Of a stretch of 64,000 bases of DNA, positions 24,500 through 63,000 are shown in pieces. The stretch spans positions 806,001-870,000 of the forward strand of contig JADANN010000467.1 in the NCBI GenBank assembly GCA_018806985.1, read 5' to 3'. The notes beneath the pieces were generated by a model. That model did not search any database and was not told the origin of the DNA. It worked only from the letters and a program-made list of their open reading frames with translations. Positions within the stretch are counted from its first letter, which is position 1; every line of letters begins with the position of its first letter. Position numbers and translations under genes: made by a program. Source of the stretch: Angiostrongylus vasorum. Taxonomy: Eukaryota > Nematoda > Chromadorea > Rhabditida > Metastrongylidae.

Positions 24500-25529
24500 G
24501 TACGTTTATTTGTTTGCTTTTTTTGAAGAAAGCGATTAATGTTTTAAAAATTTTGACAAGTATCCCTTAGTACTGAAAGGAAGAAGGTGCAGGGCTATCT
24601 ATTATGCCACAATACCTTTACAATGCCTAAGTTGTACATTTTAACAACGAGTCTTGTTCAAGCAATTTCCTTAGTAGACAAATTTTTGGATGCATGCTAA
24701 TGGAAGCTCAGGATGAAGACTGGGGATTTTTTTTCAACGAAATAGTTGCTTTGGCAAATATCCTTTGCTCATATGCCCTATGGTTTTGAGCGTTCTCATG
24801 GGGATCGTCGAGGGCCGCAATTTGTCTTTCTGGCCGTCATTCGCTTCCTTTTTGAAATGGCGTAAAAACTTTTGGCGGAAGATTCCTGACGATTTTTTTA
24901 AAGCAAAAGGAAACAAAATATTGACAAATAATGATGATCAATTTTTATGGATCTAGTTACCAAATTCTGAAGGCTTCCGGTGATTTACTCTTCGAAATTA
25001 TAAAGTTTCGAACTAGTAGCACTAATAGAATCCACCACAGCAACAGCCAATAAATAGGTGATTCGTTTCTGTTTGTGTTGAACTTTTTATATAGCAGGCA
25101 GCAACAGCGTTAGAAGTTTATTAGAACGATACCGTAATACAAAAAGTTGGGAAACTTAAGAAGTTCACCACTTGTAAAAAGGTGAGCCATCGCCCCACAC
25201 AGTATAATTGCATGTTGTGAAATAATCGCCGATGCGACCAAGGCCTTAGCCAGTCTGAGGCCATTAGATTGACAGTGTTTGCACTTAAGAGGGCCGACAT
25301 TTTGTTAACCTCGGCATTGATCAATACTTTAATGTTTTCTTGATGAGTAGGTACGAGGTTTTTATTACATTGTTTATTCACAATAGGTGGCTTTTCGCCG
25401 GTTTCGCGTTCTTCAAAGCTTGGGAAGGAAAAGGTCAGATTGAAACGCAATTTCTTCAGCCAGTGTAGAGTGGATATCAATTTGACTTCTCTCGACTCTG
25501 AAAAAAGCGAACGAGCTGTATTCTTTTCG

Positions 25530-25925
25530 GGGGCTCACGTGCTATGCACCACGCGAACCCTTGCATTACCTTTATGTCAGGGAGTTTTCCATCCTAACGG
25601 TGCTGTCAGCAATCACCCCCTCCCAACACGAATGATAGGGGAGCGCAAATCGGCGTCAGACCCTGCTAAGCTGAAATTGCAGTCAAAATCACAGTGTTCA
25701 ATTTTTTCGTTTTTATTTGTACGCTTTTTTAAGTGAGTTTAATGGCGATTTGTGCTCCCCAGATCATTGCTATTGACGGGTAATTGCTGAATAGGTATGA
25801 CAACAGCCTCGGTGGTGGTTGATGTGATGGATAGAACGTGAGATTCCGGAAAAAGGTAATCGCGGGTTCACAGCTTAACTGTTTTGAGTTTTGCTCAAAT
25901 ATCAGCATCATTGTGATAGAGAACT
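25530..25925. repeat. Two S3 repeats head-to-head
   Basis: A - strand copy (25530-25690) and a + strand copy (25735-25920; GATTTGTGCTCCCCAGATCA, TAATCGCGGGTTCACAGC, AAATATCAGCATCATTGTGA) meet at their 5' ends. Confidence 0.55.
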
Positions 25926-26164
25926 TGTGAGGCTATTTAATGCAAATTAAACAGTTTGAAAGACAACTCATCTGCATTTGAAATAAGGAACTCGATTAAG
26001 CAATGGGTGGGTCTAACGTGAAATTTGGAGACAATCACTTTGTTGGGCGACGTGCTGCAAAAAATGATTTCTGTAAGGGAACCGGTAAGATCCTGCTTAA
26101 TGCGTAGATAATGATGAGGCGCTCAAGCACTTCACGAAATCCGGTTTACAAAAAGATCGGACGA

Positions 26165-26290
26165 CGTTTCCATGCTCGGTGGATGGAATTATCAACTGTG
26201 GACCATCGACTCCTATCGTCGGCTCTGACGAAGGTGAAGACGTCGAAACATTAGGGCGAATAAACATCTTTATCGACCTCATGTCAACTC
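26165..26290 (+). repeat. Family D element, one end
   Basis: GAAGACGTCGAAACATTAGG then GCGAATAAACATC and a GACCTCATGTC flank. Confidence 0.6.
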
Positions 26291-27457
26291 AACAATTTAA
26301 ACACACGTTGATTATTTTACTGCCGAGATTAAATAACGGTTGGTTTGGAAATCATCAAACATAGCCTTCCAATCTGGAGGATGCAAAGCGTCATTCTGTT
26401 GTCGGGAAATGGACAAAGTAACACTAAACTACAAAGTTTGGTAATTGGTATAAGAAATGCAGTCCACTATTCTACAAGGTGCCTTAACTTACATATTTAT
26501 TAAATTTTAGAAGAAATAAGTAGGGAGCTACCTCACTCACTCTGCACATGGGATTCTGTGCAACTATTAGTAGTGGATATGTTCAACGACCGAGCCATTC
26601 CTGGAAAGAATTTCGCAAAGTTTTCGAACTCCACAACCTAGAGTTTTATTGTTTTGAAGCCCATTAACGCTTATTATCTTGGCAAAGATGTTTAGTCCAG
26701 GGTTATTAATGATATTTGAAAGTTGCACCGAAATTATTTTCAGGTTAAACTGTCATTGTAAAGAATATTTACCTTAAAGAACTAAGTTTCAAAACGTTCT
26801 TGCTTTTTTGGACTGATCTTGAGCAAGTGGAGTTTCACCGTATAGCCTTTAAAAAGTTTTGGATTCGATGACAAAGATATCGAAATACAAACGTGCAGGT
26901 TAAAGGACTTTACCGTGAATCAAAAATACTTTTCGATGTAGCCATAGAAACGAAGGCGCATTTGGTGGTAGGAAAACTTTTATAAGTCGTTCTATAAGAA
27001 GCAAATTAACTCAATCCAATTTCAAGTCAGCTTGTTCACCTGCCTTTTGCTATCCGCCGGTCTACACAATGTACACTTTGAACAGGACATTCGGAAATCG
27101 TTCTCTCCAAATGATTCCGTCAGTGGCTAGTGAGTTTCCCTATTTGATTTCTTTTAATTCCACTGTGCTCGCTTGGTTGACCTTCGTTACAACCAGTGCG
27201 GATCGCCAATTGCACCTTCACTGGTTTCTTTTTGTTGTTACTGTCATCCTTATAGGTGGTCGACTTTATAAATGCTAAAAAAATGCCAGAAATCGATGTT
27301 GTCCTGAAAAATTCGCAGTTGTGGAATGGCAAACCTCCATTCGAACCAGCAACTGTGCTAGGAACCGGGGCAACTGATTCCGCCCTGGAATGATTTTTTT
27401 CAAGATTTTAGGGAAAACCTTGTCAAAGCAATAACATACTAACTACGTTAAAAAATT

Positions 27458-27459
27458 CT

Positions 27460-27494
<35 letters not shown>

Positions 27495-27520
27495 TTCTTT
27501 CTTCGTCTTCTTCTTTTTTT
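27458..27520. repeat. (CTT)n-type polypyrimidine tract
   Basis: TTCTTCTTCTTCTTCTTC with CCTC and CTTTC interruptions; a strand-asymmetric pyrimidine tract. Confidence 0.92.
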
Positions 27521-28282
27521 TCTTGAGTTCCCAGGATTATTTATAAAATAATTTGAGGATTGCTGCAGAAATAATGGCAGATTTTAAAAAGACAACCTTG
27601 GAATGCCATAACCCGGCTCGAACACATTTCCACTAATCAGAATTCAAACCGTTGGAAAGCACTCATTTTTTTTCCGATCATGACACAATCTTAACTTCCA
27701 ATGAAACAATAAGCTGAAGTTCTATGTCTGGATTGTCAAATGTTTATTTAACACTTAATTGTAGAGGAGTGTGAAGAAGTGAAGCCCGGATGACACGAAT
27801 TTAGTAGTCTATTTTGTTCAGCTTCTGCTATGTTTGTTGTGCAATATGTGGTAGAATGTTGTTGTACAAGAAGTCGGACCTTCTCTTTTGACCACTTCTG
27901 CCTACATGCGCTTAAGATTTTGAGATTTTTCAACGGCTTTATGAGGGTACTTCTCTAATGTGGTCATTTTGCCGAGATTAAGACCTTCCACTATTGATTC
28001 GTTCCAGGACAAACGCTAAAGTCATCGTAACCATCTTTTTGATGTCAGTTAGCCTATAGAACATATTCAGGAGCCTAATCTCATTCTAAGCTCTCTGACG
28101 AACGTCGTTTGCTGTCGTGTGAGGTCTTACATTTCATCAGACGTCGCCATGAGACTGAGGAATGTGTGGTTTTTGTTGGGTAAAAGAAACGCAGAGCAAA
28201 ACTTCATAGCGATGATCTCATTGCTGTTCAATCATTTAACGCGAAACGCACTTGTCGAGCTTTTTTCACCGTTCCAGTGTCT

Positions 28283-28324
28283 TCAAGTGATTGTTGAACG
28301 GTTAACTTCTTGTTCTACTGCAAC
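28283..28324 (-). CDS. Candidate short terminal exon following 28338-28575
   Basis: After ...TTCGAGAG the - strand reads VAVEQEVNRSTIT and TGA, in the phase left by the exon above. Very short; supported only by phase and composition. Confidence 0.22.
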   Translation of the reverse strand, partial: VAVEQEVNRSTIT

Positions 28325-28337
28325 CTCTCGAATTGTT

Positions 28338-28575
28338 TTACAAACTTGAACTGTCAACCTTAATTGTCGGCGGCAGGTGGTCATCATCAACTGCTGATGA
28401 GCGCTGACTACCTTTTTCGTCACAGTGACATACAACCTGGTTTTCTTCGTCACAAAGACCTACCATCTTTGGTACGAACATTTCCGAAATATCCTGTGAC
28501 ACTGCTTTCAAGAGCGGTTCCTTGGTGCATGCTTTGATAACATTTGAGGTTAATTGCGCTGCAGTAGGAACAAAT
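28338..28575 (-). CDS. Candidate exon, unidentified - strand gene
   Basis: After acceptor CTACTGCAG on the - strand the frame reads QLTSNVIKACTKEPLLKAVS, then QDISEMFVPKM, and stays open through CDEENQ to KVDSSSL and stop. GTAGGT after VPKM or GTTGTA after EENQ are possible donors; either would join in phase to VAVEQEVNRSTIT at 28283-28324. No family recognised. It lies between the candidate first PTR exon and exon A. Confidence 0.33.
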
Positions 28576-28659
28576 TTAAATTTACGAAGCAAAACAATAC
28601 AAATTTTTTTGCTTTGGCACCATAGTTTCTATCGATCTAAAATCATCATAAACCTCTAG

Positions 28660-28970
28660 AAGCTCTTGGCGTTGATCAATCCCAGAGGGTGCACCATGCA
28701 TTCGACTTCATCAAGCATCTTTTTTTTGCAAATATCTCAGCATCATTAAAGTTATATTCATCAAGCATCGTTTGGAAGTGATTAAATGCATATCTGGCCT
28801 ATACAATGACTCGCGGTGGCCTCGCGATGTACCGAGCCATGCTACTATTCCTCCCAGACAAGTCTGGTACCAATTTGGCGACCATGGGTGGATGGAAAGC
28901 TTGGCGGGCCTGGCGTGCGGGGGATCGATTCCATGTGTGTGCTCCGACCACTGCGCCACACGCACCTTTC
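28660..28970 (-). mobile_element. S1 SINE with small internal duplication
   Basis: Full - strand copy with head TGGCGCAGTGGTCGGAGC and core TTGGTACCAGACTTGTCTGG. About 50 extra bases containing a duplicated CATCAAGCATC segment sit near its tail. Confidence 0.82.
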
Positions 28971-29744
28971 TAAAATCATTAGAAACTAAATATTGAGAAA
29001 AATATTATTTAGTAGGAAATTAAACATCAAAAAAGCTTCAGAATAGTATGTAGTAACAATGTGAATAACAAACATTGAATACGACTTATATTTGTAAAGC
29101 TCAAAGACAAGGACAACCATTATTTTTGAATCAATCTAAGAACTACGTTGTTGCTGAGGGCACTTATTTATCTGCAAAAGTTAATGTTTCGCCGGATTTT
29201 GCCTTGTTCAGACCCTGGAAAGGTTAATTTGACTGCAATCTACTCAGGCAAACGCCTCCACAACCTCAAAGGAGAGACCACGTAGTTTAAATTCCAATCG
29301 CTTTGGAAGCAAAACAACTTCACAAACTCGTCCTCTTCCATTGAGTACTTTACATGGAGACCTATCGTTGAGAGTTCACATGTATGGCTAATGTACCCCT
29401 GTCATGTTAGAATACCAGTCTAAGATACTGTTGTGAGATCACTCGTGTTAATGAAAAAATCCCTCATTTTTGGATTCCCTGAGATTTATTCAGAATGCTT
29501 CATGAGGTTTGCGCGTTGAAGTTCTAAATTCCTGTGGGGGGATGTGGCTGTTCTCCATAATGTCTTTTTTTTATCTGCGCGTAGTAGAATATCTGGTTCA
29601 ACATCCTAATACAGTTCTTTTTTCACTTTTACTTTTTTTAAACGTTCGTATGAGACGGAAAAAAGAGAAAGGATAAAATATTTGACATTCTTCAATACGT
29701 AAGGGAAGTGCCATCTGCTATACTCCATTAACGCTCTCGCGAAG

Positions 29745-29870
29745 GTGGCAAATTTAGCTTTCCTTTGGAGTGGCCGATGCCTAATTTTTCGTTGCGCTCA
29801 CTATGACACCTATAGCTGTCACGACGGCCACTCCGGCAGTTTTTATGTGGCCACTCTCCTTGTATTGTGA
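29745..29870. repeat. Small hairpin element (GAGTGGCCG ends)
   Basis: GAGTGGCCGATGCCTAATTT ... CACGACGGCCACTC has short inverted ends and an inner TGACACC-x-TAGCTGTCA hairpin. Related sequence at 36598-36715. Confidence 0.5.
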
Positions 29871-29954
29871 CTTCCGTCGTATAAACCGGTCTTTCTCTGC
29901 GTTTTGAATAACTTTTGCTCTTTTCTTATCCTACGTGTGCTTCACATTCTTCTA

Positions 29955-30120
29955 CACTCCCATATTTTTGGTTTAAACAGAACTCTTGTGTGTGAAGAAA
30001 AACACTCGTCCCCTATGCGATCATACTGCTGTCAGAATTTCATGAAGTTGCACAAGTTCTGCAAGGAATATTACGATGCTTACTGCTTAGTTTCGATATT
30101 CTGCCATTCTAAGCAGTAAC
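29955..30120 (+). other. Cysteine-rich open frame of unknown status
   Basis: After a GTTTAAACAG acceptor the frame reads LVCEEKHSSPMRSYCCQNFM, then KLHKFCKEYYDAYC, and ends at TAA near 30120. Six to seven Cys in about 50 residues suggest a secreted disulfide peptide exon. No ATG is in frame and the spacing does not match ShKT or other domains I know. Confidence 0.2.
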
Positions 30121-30414
30121 TAAAGATCATCATAGCGGTTGAAAATTGGAAAACACCCAATTGCTTGTCAAAAATGATACTAGACGCTGCATTTGTTGCC
30201 ATTTCGTAGAGCAGGGGACTTTTTGCGCGTGTTCATTGCTCACATTCTCTAGCAACATTCGCTGTTCAGTAACAACAGTCAATCTCCGCCGCAAAACTAG
30301 AAAAAAGAAAATGAAATCTATAGAGGTTATTCCGAGCACTCTTGCAACTTCAGCATGACACTTATAGAAGTCACTCGTCGCAAGAGTGTTAAGCGTATTA
30401 GAGGTGACTGAATA

Positions 30415-30612
30415 AATTTTTGGTTTGTACAGTGACTTACTGTGGCCTGGCCTCTGTATAAAGTCATTATTGTTATCCTTCCAGACAAGTTTGCTAATAA
30501 TTTTCCGATCCCGGAGGTATGGGCTTAGTCTCACCGCAGCGCTGAGTTGAATCAACGACCCTGTGCATCGCACACATCGCGTAGACATGCAAGCTATCGC
30601 GCTGCACACGCC
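30415..30612 (-). mobile_element. S1-like SINE, strongly diverged
   Basis: Core remnant (CTTCCAGACAAG, CGATCCCGGAGG) and head-like sequence on the - strand; tail unclear. Confidence 0.55.
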
Positions 30613-30778
30613 CTGATATCAGGCAATACTGTTTTAATTCAGTTATTATCTCGTTTTTCAGAGTGACGTCTGTCCCTGCCTTCATGATAAAGTGTTTCAC
30701 TGAACGTTACTGTCACTAAGTCTTTTTTTCAATACCGTTGAAACAATTATACTTAATACATAATAATCATGGCCAATC

Positions 30779-31165
30779 CTCCCAACGGTTGACTGCCTCA
30801 TCGTGGCTGGGAGGTGTTCCTGGGTGTCGGACTGCGATGTACAGCGAGGGGGATTCGTCCCCCGGCAGGATTTCCCAAGCTGAGAAGGAGTCCGGCGTTT
30901 CCATCAGGAAGCCTAGCTAAGAGTAAACCAATACCAGGAGCCACCACCGTCCTGGTGTCAAAGTCGCATGGTGGCAAATCTCCCTCTGATCCACGAGGGC
31001 TGCGTCTGCCCGTGGTGATGAAGACCTGAGGCAGACTTTGGCCAGGCTGTCCTCGAGATTCCAGGGAACCGCAATGGCCTAGCCAGCAAATCTCCGGAAA
31101 ATGGTGATTATGATGGGATCCGCACAACTAGTGATGACGGACCGTTCAAGGATAAAGTATCAAGT
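30779..31165 (+). repeat. R3 dispersed repeat, copy 4
   Basis: CTCCCAACGGTTGACTGCCT start; contains GGGTGTCGGACTGCGATGTA; ends AAAGTATCAAGTAATC. Confidence 0.85.
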
Positions 31166-33065
31166 AATCATGGCCAATAGCCGCGGTCGTGGTGGGCTTT
31201 GTGTGCTGGATGTTTTTCCAACGTTCTCTTCAAGGCCAGCATTCGAACGTCAGATGTTTAGTGATACCAAGATGGTGCACGATATAGCGAAAGATTCCGG
31301 TTTCTGTCACTTTTTCAAAGTACTTTGAAATGAAATCGAACGGATTTCCTCCGTTTTTGTTGTACAGTCATGAATTTCATGTGAGCAACGAGCCCATGTT
31401 ACCGACCCAAAGGTTTGGTGCCTAACAAACAAGCCTAGTATTTATCAGCACAATGTGAAACACGTTTAAGCAGCATAACGTCACTACCATAGTACCGCAA
31501 GCACCAGCAGGGTATGGTGGCGGAAATTCACATAGTGTCTTGTTTTCTTTAAATTCTAGGTTTCCAGAGAGAATATGCTTATCTTTTTTGTATTACATTT
31601 GCACTTGCGCTGACCTTTCCGCACACCAAACCGTTTGGTATTTTTGATTGAGAAGGCTTGAAGGCATTATATCAGTGCACAATTTTTTTCGCCTATACGA
31701 AATTGGAGAATCCTGGTATTGAAAGCAGCTACATGTTTTTCTACCTGGGTTTGGTGCATTACGACATAGTGCCTATAACTAAAAATAACCGACCAATGTG
31801 TCTGTTCTTTGTTTTGCTCGCTTGTCAAACATCAAACCGGAATTGAACTGTCTTGTTGAAGGTAACAAATTTATACCAAAACGACTTAGTGCAGTGTATT
31901 GAATAGTTACTTGCGCAATACCTCAAACATCTCCCGCATGCATTGCATTCGACACATTCGCTGTGATAGCGATTTTACGAAAACTAACGACGTTGAGAAC
32001 TGTGTAGATTTACAGAAGAACTTCGTTTTATCTCTTTAAGGGTACAAGTAATTTTCGAACAGTACTGTTTTAGTTTAAGATTGTTTAGATCTAACATTCC
32101 CGAAATATTGATCACAAAACTTAAATAATAGAACTTCCCACGCAAATGCGACATTCGCGAAAACCATAGTAACACGGAGGAACAGCACCTTAAATTTGAA
32201 ATCCAAGCCTTCACTTTAAAAAGTTAAAAAGCATGTTTCGTGGACTCCAGAAGATAGGATTTCTTTTTCGTGGAAGAATGAGAAGACTTGAAAATTGTTA
32301 GCAAAGATCCCTATGTTTTATTGGTTCCTGTGTAAATGAGTAAAGTTTCATATGAAGTGAGATATGTTGGCTTGAGTCTTAAAACGGCCATTCTTTTCGG
32401 ACCAAATAACTTCATACGAGGTCGCCTTGTCATGTGTGTTTACGGAACACTGAATGGTACCAGGAGGTTTGGGCAGTGTTTATCTAGAGATGATTTACTC
32501 TTCTTGCCAAATATCCCTGACACTTGAACTGCGTTAACCTCTGTATTGCACAGACGAAAATAGATTGCTTTGCAATACACAGGTCGAGTTCGGCAGACGT
32601 TTGTAAAGATTTTCTTTTGAACCTTCGATCATCCATTTATTCCTCTTTTAATTGTTCGCGCACAAATCTTCAACGACTGTTTTAACACTTTTTTCCAAGT
32701 TTAATGTTTTTTTTCCAAGTCGATTTCAACACGAGTACTCTTTCGTGTACAAACATATTTAGTACAGAAAATACAAAAGAAGTACAAGGAAGAAGTAGGG
32801 TACAAAGTACTCAAAGAGATTTAGTACAATAGTGGTAGAAGCAGAACGCAATCCTCAGCGGACAATCGATTCTTTTTTTGATTTTTTGAAGGCTACTTTT
32901 CCAAATTTACATGCTTGTATGACAAAAGATAGTTGGGGTTCCCCTCAGACCATCAATGTCTTATAGAGGATTTGGATGTAGGTTTGTTGTCCATCAAGTT
33001 TCTACTATGGTCAAAACATGCGTCATGTTATTTTACTAAAGCCAGGATTATAAATAATGAGGATA
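31166..33065. other. No gene recognised
   Basis: AT-rich; short frames at 31658 and 32336 have no splice or motif support. The missing PTR TM1 exon should lie somewhere between 24.5 and 35.5 kb but was not identified here. Confidence 0.4.
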
Positions 33066-33335
33066 AAGCTATCGGCATTGATCAGTTCCTGAGGGATGCA
33101 CCATGCATTCGACTTCATCAAGCATCGTCAGTTGTGATTGAATGCATATCTGATCTTTACAATGACTCGCGCTAGCCTACCGATGTATCGAACCAGTGCT
33201 GCTGTCCTCACAGGCAAGTATGTTACCATTTTGCCTGTCCCAGAGCGATGGAATGTTTGGTGAGTCTGGGGCGTGAGGATCGATCCCATGTGTATTTCAG
33301 GCCACCTCTAATCAATACGCTACTTGCGACCTTAA
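33066..33335 (-). mobile_element. S1 SINE
   Basis: - strand copy from GTAGCGTATTGATTAGAGG (head) to ATCAATGCCGATAGC (tail), with the family core in between. Confidence 0.8.
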
Positions 33336-34021
33336 GGGCAGAATTACCCAGATAAATTCGCTCTGTGGTCGTTCGGTTGCGACCATTGGTCTACCAGGGG
33401 GAATTTTCGGTATTGACATGCTTCTAAAAGAGGTTATGCAGAGTGAATTTGATTGTTCAAGAATATCATTTCTTCCTTAAGGTTGTTCAGAATTAAAATT
33501 TGTATCAAACTTGGAAGCATCAACAATGCAAGGACATCATCATATTTTAATGGGCGATATACCTGTCACAGACAATTGGTAACACTCATGAGTAGCTTGT
33601 GGGCTATCAGTGTACGTAGGGGGCTTTTTTATGGGGGTGAAATACGATTTTCGCTTCCTTCATCTATTGGCGGTCTATCACATGCTTGATGCGAAGATTA
33701 TGACTGAATCGACAAACGCTAAAATAGAAGAGGAATAAAAAGTGGAGTGCTATTCGTGCAAGCGCGATCATCAAGCAGAGCTTTCACGCGAGATGAAGGT
33801 GATTGAAGAGTTTACTGGTATCATTTGGAGTTGTGTATCCTGCAATGATAAATTGTGAATGTCTCGAGTCTACAAATCATTTTTTTCTTCGCTGTTTCTC
33901 GTCGAATGTTGTATTTCAAGCAGTCAAGCGACTGAATACACGCTGGATTTCGCCAAGGACGGGGTGATGTGCTGGATGCAATTAGTTCGATTTCTAAAAT
34001 TTTGATTTATTAACGGATTCA

Positions 34022-34199
34022 AGCCCTGCACAGTGGTCGGAGGCGCCTGCGCTTTGCTCCACACGTGAAATCGATCTCGCGCCCATCGCCCACCAAGCCT
34101 TCCATCCCTCCGGGGTGGGCATATTGGTACCAGACTTGTCTGGGAGGATAGCAGCACTGGCTCGATACATCGGTTGGCCACCGCGAGTCATTGTTAACC
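34022..34199 (+). mobile_element. S1 SINE 5' half, interrupted by the inverted arm
   Basis: Head CACAGTGGTCGGAGGCGCC, core GGTACCAGACTTGTCTGG, body to GCGAGTCATTGTTAACCC. The remainder of this element appears at 34800-34900, after the right arm. Confidence 0.85.
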
Positions 34200-34215
34200 C
34201 AGATATGCATCCATG

Positions 34216-34367
34216 ATGGCCAACCGATGTATCGAGCCAGTGCTGCTATCCTCCCAGACAAGTCTGGTACCAATATGCCCACCCCGGAGGGATGGAAGGC
34301 TTGGTGGGCGATGGGCGCGGAGATCGATTCCACGTGTGTGGAGCAAGGCGCCTCCGATTTCAGAAAT
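34216..34367 (-). mobile_element. S1 SINE segment in the right arm
   Basis: Reverse-complement copy of the adjacent S1 5' half, part of the palindrome. Confidence 0.85.
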
Positions 34368-34799
34368 CGAACTAATTGCATCCAGCACATCACCCCGTCC
34401 TTGGCGAAATCCAGCGTGTATTCAGTCGCTTGACTGCTTGAAATACAACATTCGACGAGAAACAGCGAAGAAAAAAATGATTTGTAGACTCGAGACATTC
34501 ACAATTTATCATTGCAGGATACACAACTCCAAATGATACCAGTAAACTCTTCAATCACCTTCATCTCGCGTGAAAGCTCTGCTTGATGATCGCGCTTGCA
34601 CGAATAGCACTCCACTTTTTTATTCCTCTTCTATTTTAGCGTTTGTCGATTCAGTCATAATCTTCGCATCAAGCATGTGATAGACCGCCAGTAGATGAAG
34701 GAAGCGAAAATCGTATTTCACCCCATAAAAAAGCCCCTACGTACACTGATAGCCCACAAGCTACTCATGAGTGTTGCCAATTGTCTTTTTTGCCAATTG

Positions 34800-34900
34800 T
34801 AAAGGACAGATAAGCATTCAATCGTCTCCAACGATGCTTGATGAAGTCAAATGCATGGCGCATACCTCAGGGATTTATCAACGCCGAGAGGTTTACCCTT
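34800..34900 (+). mobile_element. S1 SINE tail displaced by the inverted arm
   Basis: Reads AAGCATTCAATCGTCTCCAA and then GATGCTTGATGAAGTCAAATG, ending ATCAACGCCGAGAGG. This is the 3' half expected after 34199. Confidence 0.8.
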
Positions 34901-35531
34901 TTATTTATAACGGATGCAAAATAGTGGTGTTTTACATGGATCAGACGTACTTTTACAGCGACAAGGCAAGGTCTGTTCTATGTGTCTGTAAAGTTCGCAG
35001 CTCTAATATCGAGTTATCGAAAAGTTATCTAGAGTTGTTAAAGAATACGAGCCATCACGAATGCGTTGATGATACTACAGATGATGCAAGTGATGAACTG
35101 ACATGACAACTGCTATACTCGTTTTCTATCTTCAGAAAACAAGATTGACGCTTGTTAATTAGATTTGTGGAAGATTGCTGGCCAGAATTTTCGTAAAGTT
35201 CATATCAAATCGCTAAATGTGAGTGTTATATTTCATGACCCAAAGGTTCCTCTGTCTAGACGTTGTCCTGTTGACAATATGGGAACAGTGACGACTGAGC
35301 GACTAGGTTGTTGGAATTGCAATCCAGTGTGGCGCTGAAACACATCCGACAACCTGTTTATTCCACTTTCTGTGCACTACAAAAATTATATTTGCAGTTG
35401 TCCATGTAGGCGGCGAACAAAAAAGCACGTATACGTCAATGAAATTGAACGTAGATCTGATAAGGCTCGAGAATTGTAGTATTCCTTGCACAGCTTCTGG
35501 TTTATTATAACTTCTATATTTGCTGTTTCAG

Positions 35532-62106
<26,575 letters not shown>

Positions 62107-62294
62107 CAACGACACCATACGGAAATTAATAACTTCCTATGAAATGTTTTGTTCGTTGTTACAGTAGTGACCAAAACACCGCTTAATACATAATGGACGG
62201 TGCTTGTTTCTCAAAACTGCCAATAATTTTCCGATGAGTACTTAAGTTGAGAACAGACAGATGTACGAAAAAGACTGTCCTCAACCGCTCTGAA

Positions 62295-62298
<4 letters not shown>

Positions 62299-62364
<66 letters not shown>
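62299..62364. repeat. (TA)n microsatellite between convergent genes
   Basis: About 66 bp of TA in the PTR 3' flank, 190 nt after the stop and before both poly(A) signals. Confidence 0.97.
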
Positions 62365-62366
<2 letters not shown>

Positions 62367-62576
62367 TTTTTCTGTTTTTCTAATTTGAAATTTTTGATGC
62401 AAGCACGTGAGCCTCAATCATCTGTGCCGCACCGCCTCGCTGTTCATAATACGAATCTCAAGGAAAAGGAAAAAAAAAACGCAAGCTTGCTTTCCTCGGG
62501 CTCTAAAGTATCGTAACATGTGGACGAAGACTTGTTAACAAGCATGTATATATTTTAATGGTTTCATTTTTCACTT

Positions 62577-62582
62577 AATAAA
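62577..62582 (+). terminator. Poly(A) signal AATAAA, candidate for the PTR gene
   Basis: First canonical AATAAA after the PTR stop. It implies a 3' UTR of about 480 nt that would carry the (TA)n tract at 62299-62364. Confidence 0.5.
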
Positions 62583-62686
62583 GTTCAGTATGACCTAACA
62601 TATGTTTGTTTAATGTAGAAAGAACAATTACTTCCGGCTACATACTGGCTGAATCAAGTCGAAACCGTAGTTTGAGATCCACATCG

Positions 62687-62692
62687 TTTATT
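62687..62692 (-). terminator. Poly(A) signal (AATAAA on - strand) for urm-1
   Basis: TTTATT on + is AATAAA on -, 150 nt past the urm-1 stop. With the + strand signal at 62577 it marks tightly convergent 3' ends. Confidence 0.6.
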
Positions 62693-62841
62693 ATATGTTG
62701 GTTACAAATGGAAAAACACATTCAAAATCAACAACGGATAACACTGTAGTGAACTGTCCATCAACTTCAAAGAATCACATCGCAATCATAGAGGAAAGAA
62801 GTTACCATGTACAGAAATAGTACACTTGTATGCCTTCGTAA

Positions 62842-63000
62842 TTAACCACCATGAAGAGTTGATATAAATGTGACTAAGTCACCGTTATGCAACTGACATT
62901 TTTCACAGTCCAGTAGTTCCCAGTCACATTCGTTCACGAGAACTAGTACACCAGGTCTTATTGTGTCCCCTTCAATTAGAAGATCTTGTCTATCACTGTC
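62842..63000 (-). CDS. urm-1: URM1 (ubiquitin-related modifier 1) homologue, last exon
   Basis: Read on the - strand from acceptor CTATTTTCAG to TAA. The 52 residues include [20 protein letters not shown] and [14 protein letters not shown]. The RPG-x-LVLxN-x-DWEL...ISTLHGG ending is diagnostic for URM1, whose C-terminal Gly-Gly is activated as a thiocarboxylate. Known family role: sulfur carrier for thiolation of wobble uridine in tRNA and a ubiquitin-like protein modifier. About half of a typical 100-residue protein is seen; the 5' exon(s) were not found up to position 64000. An insert with two extra Cys (LDCEKCQ) sits in the variable loop. It is convergent with the PTR gene, 735 nt between stops. 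Confidence 0.92.
   Translation of the reverse strand, partial: DSDRQDLLIEGDTIRPGVLVLVNECDWELLDCEKCQLHNGDLVTFISTLHGG

Larger units (their letters stand above)
33571..34785. repeat. Large inverted repeat (about 0.6 kb arms, 36-bp spacer)
   Basis: Left arm 33571-34180 and right arm 34217-34785 are near-perfect reverse complements. For example GACAATTGGTAACACTCATG at the left end pairs with CATGAGTGTTGCCAATTGTC at the right end. About 41 extra bases sit in the left arm near 34000-34040. The centre consists of two head-to-head S1 core segments. Both arms extend outside the SINE into unique sequence. Confidence 0.9.
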
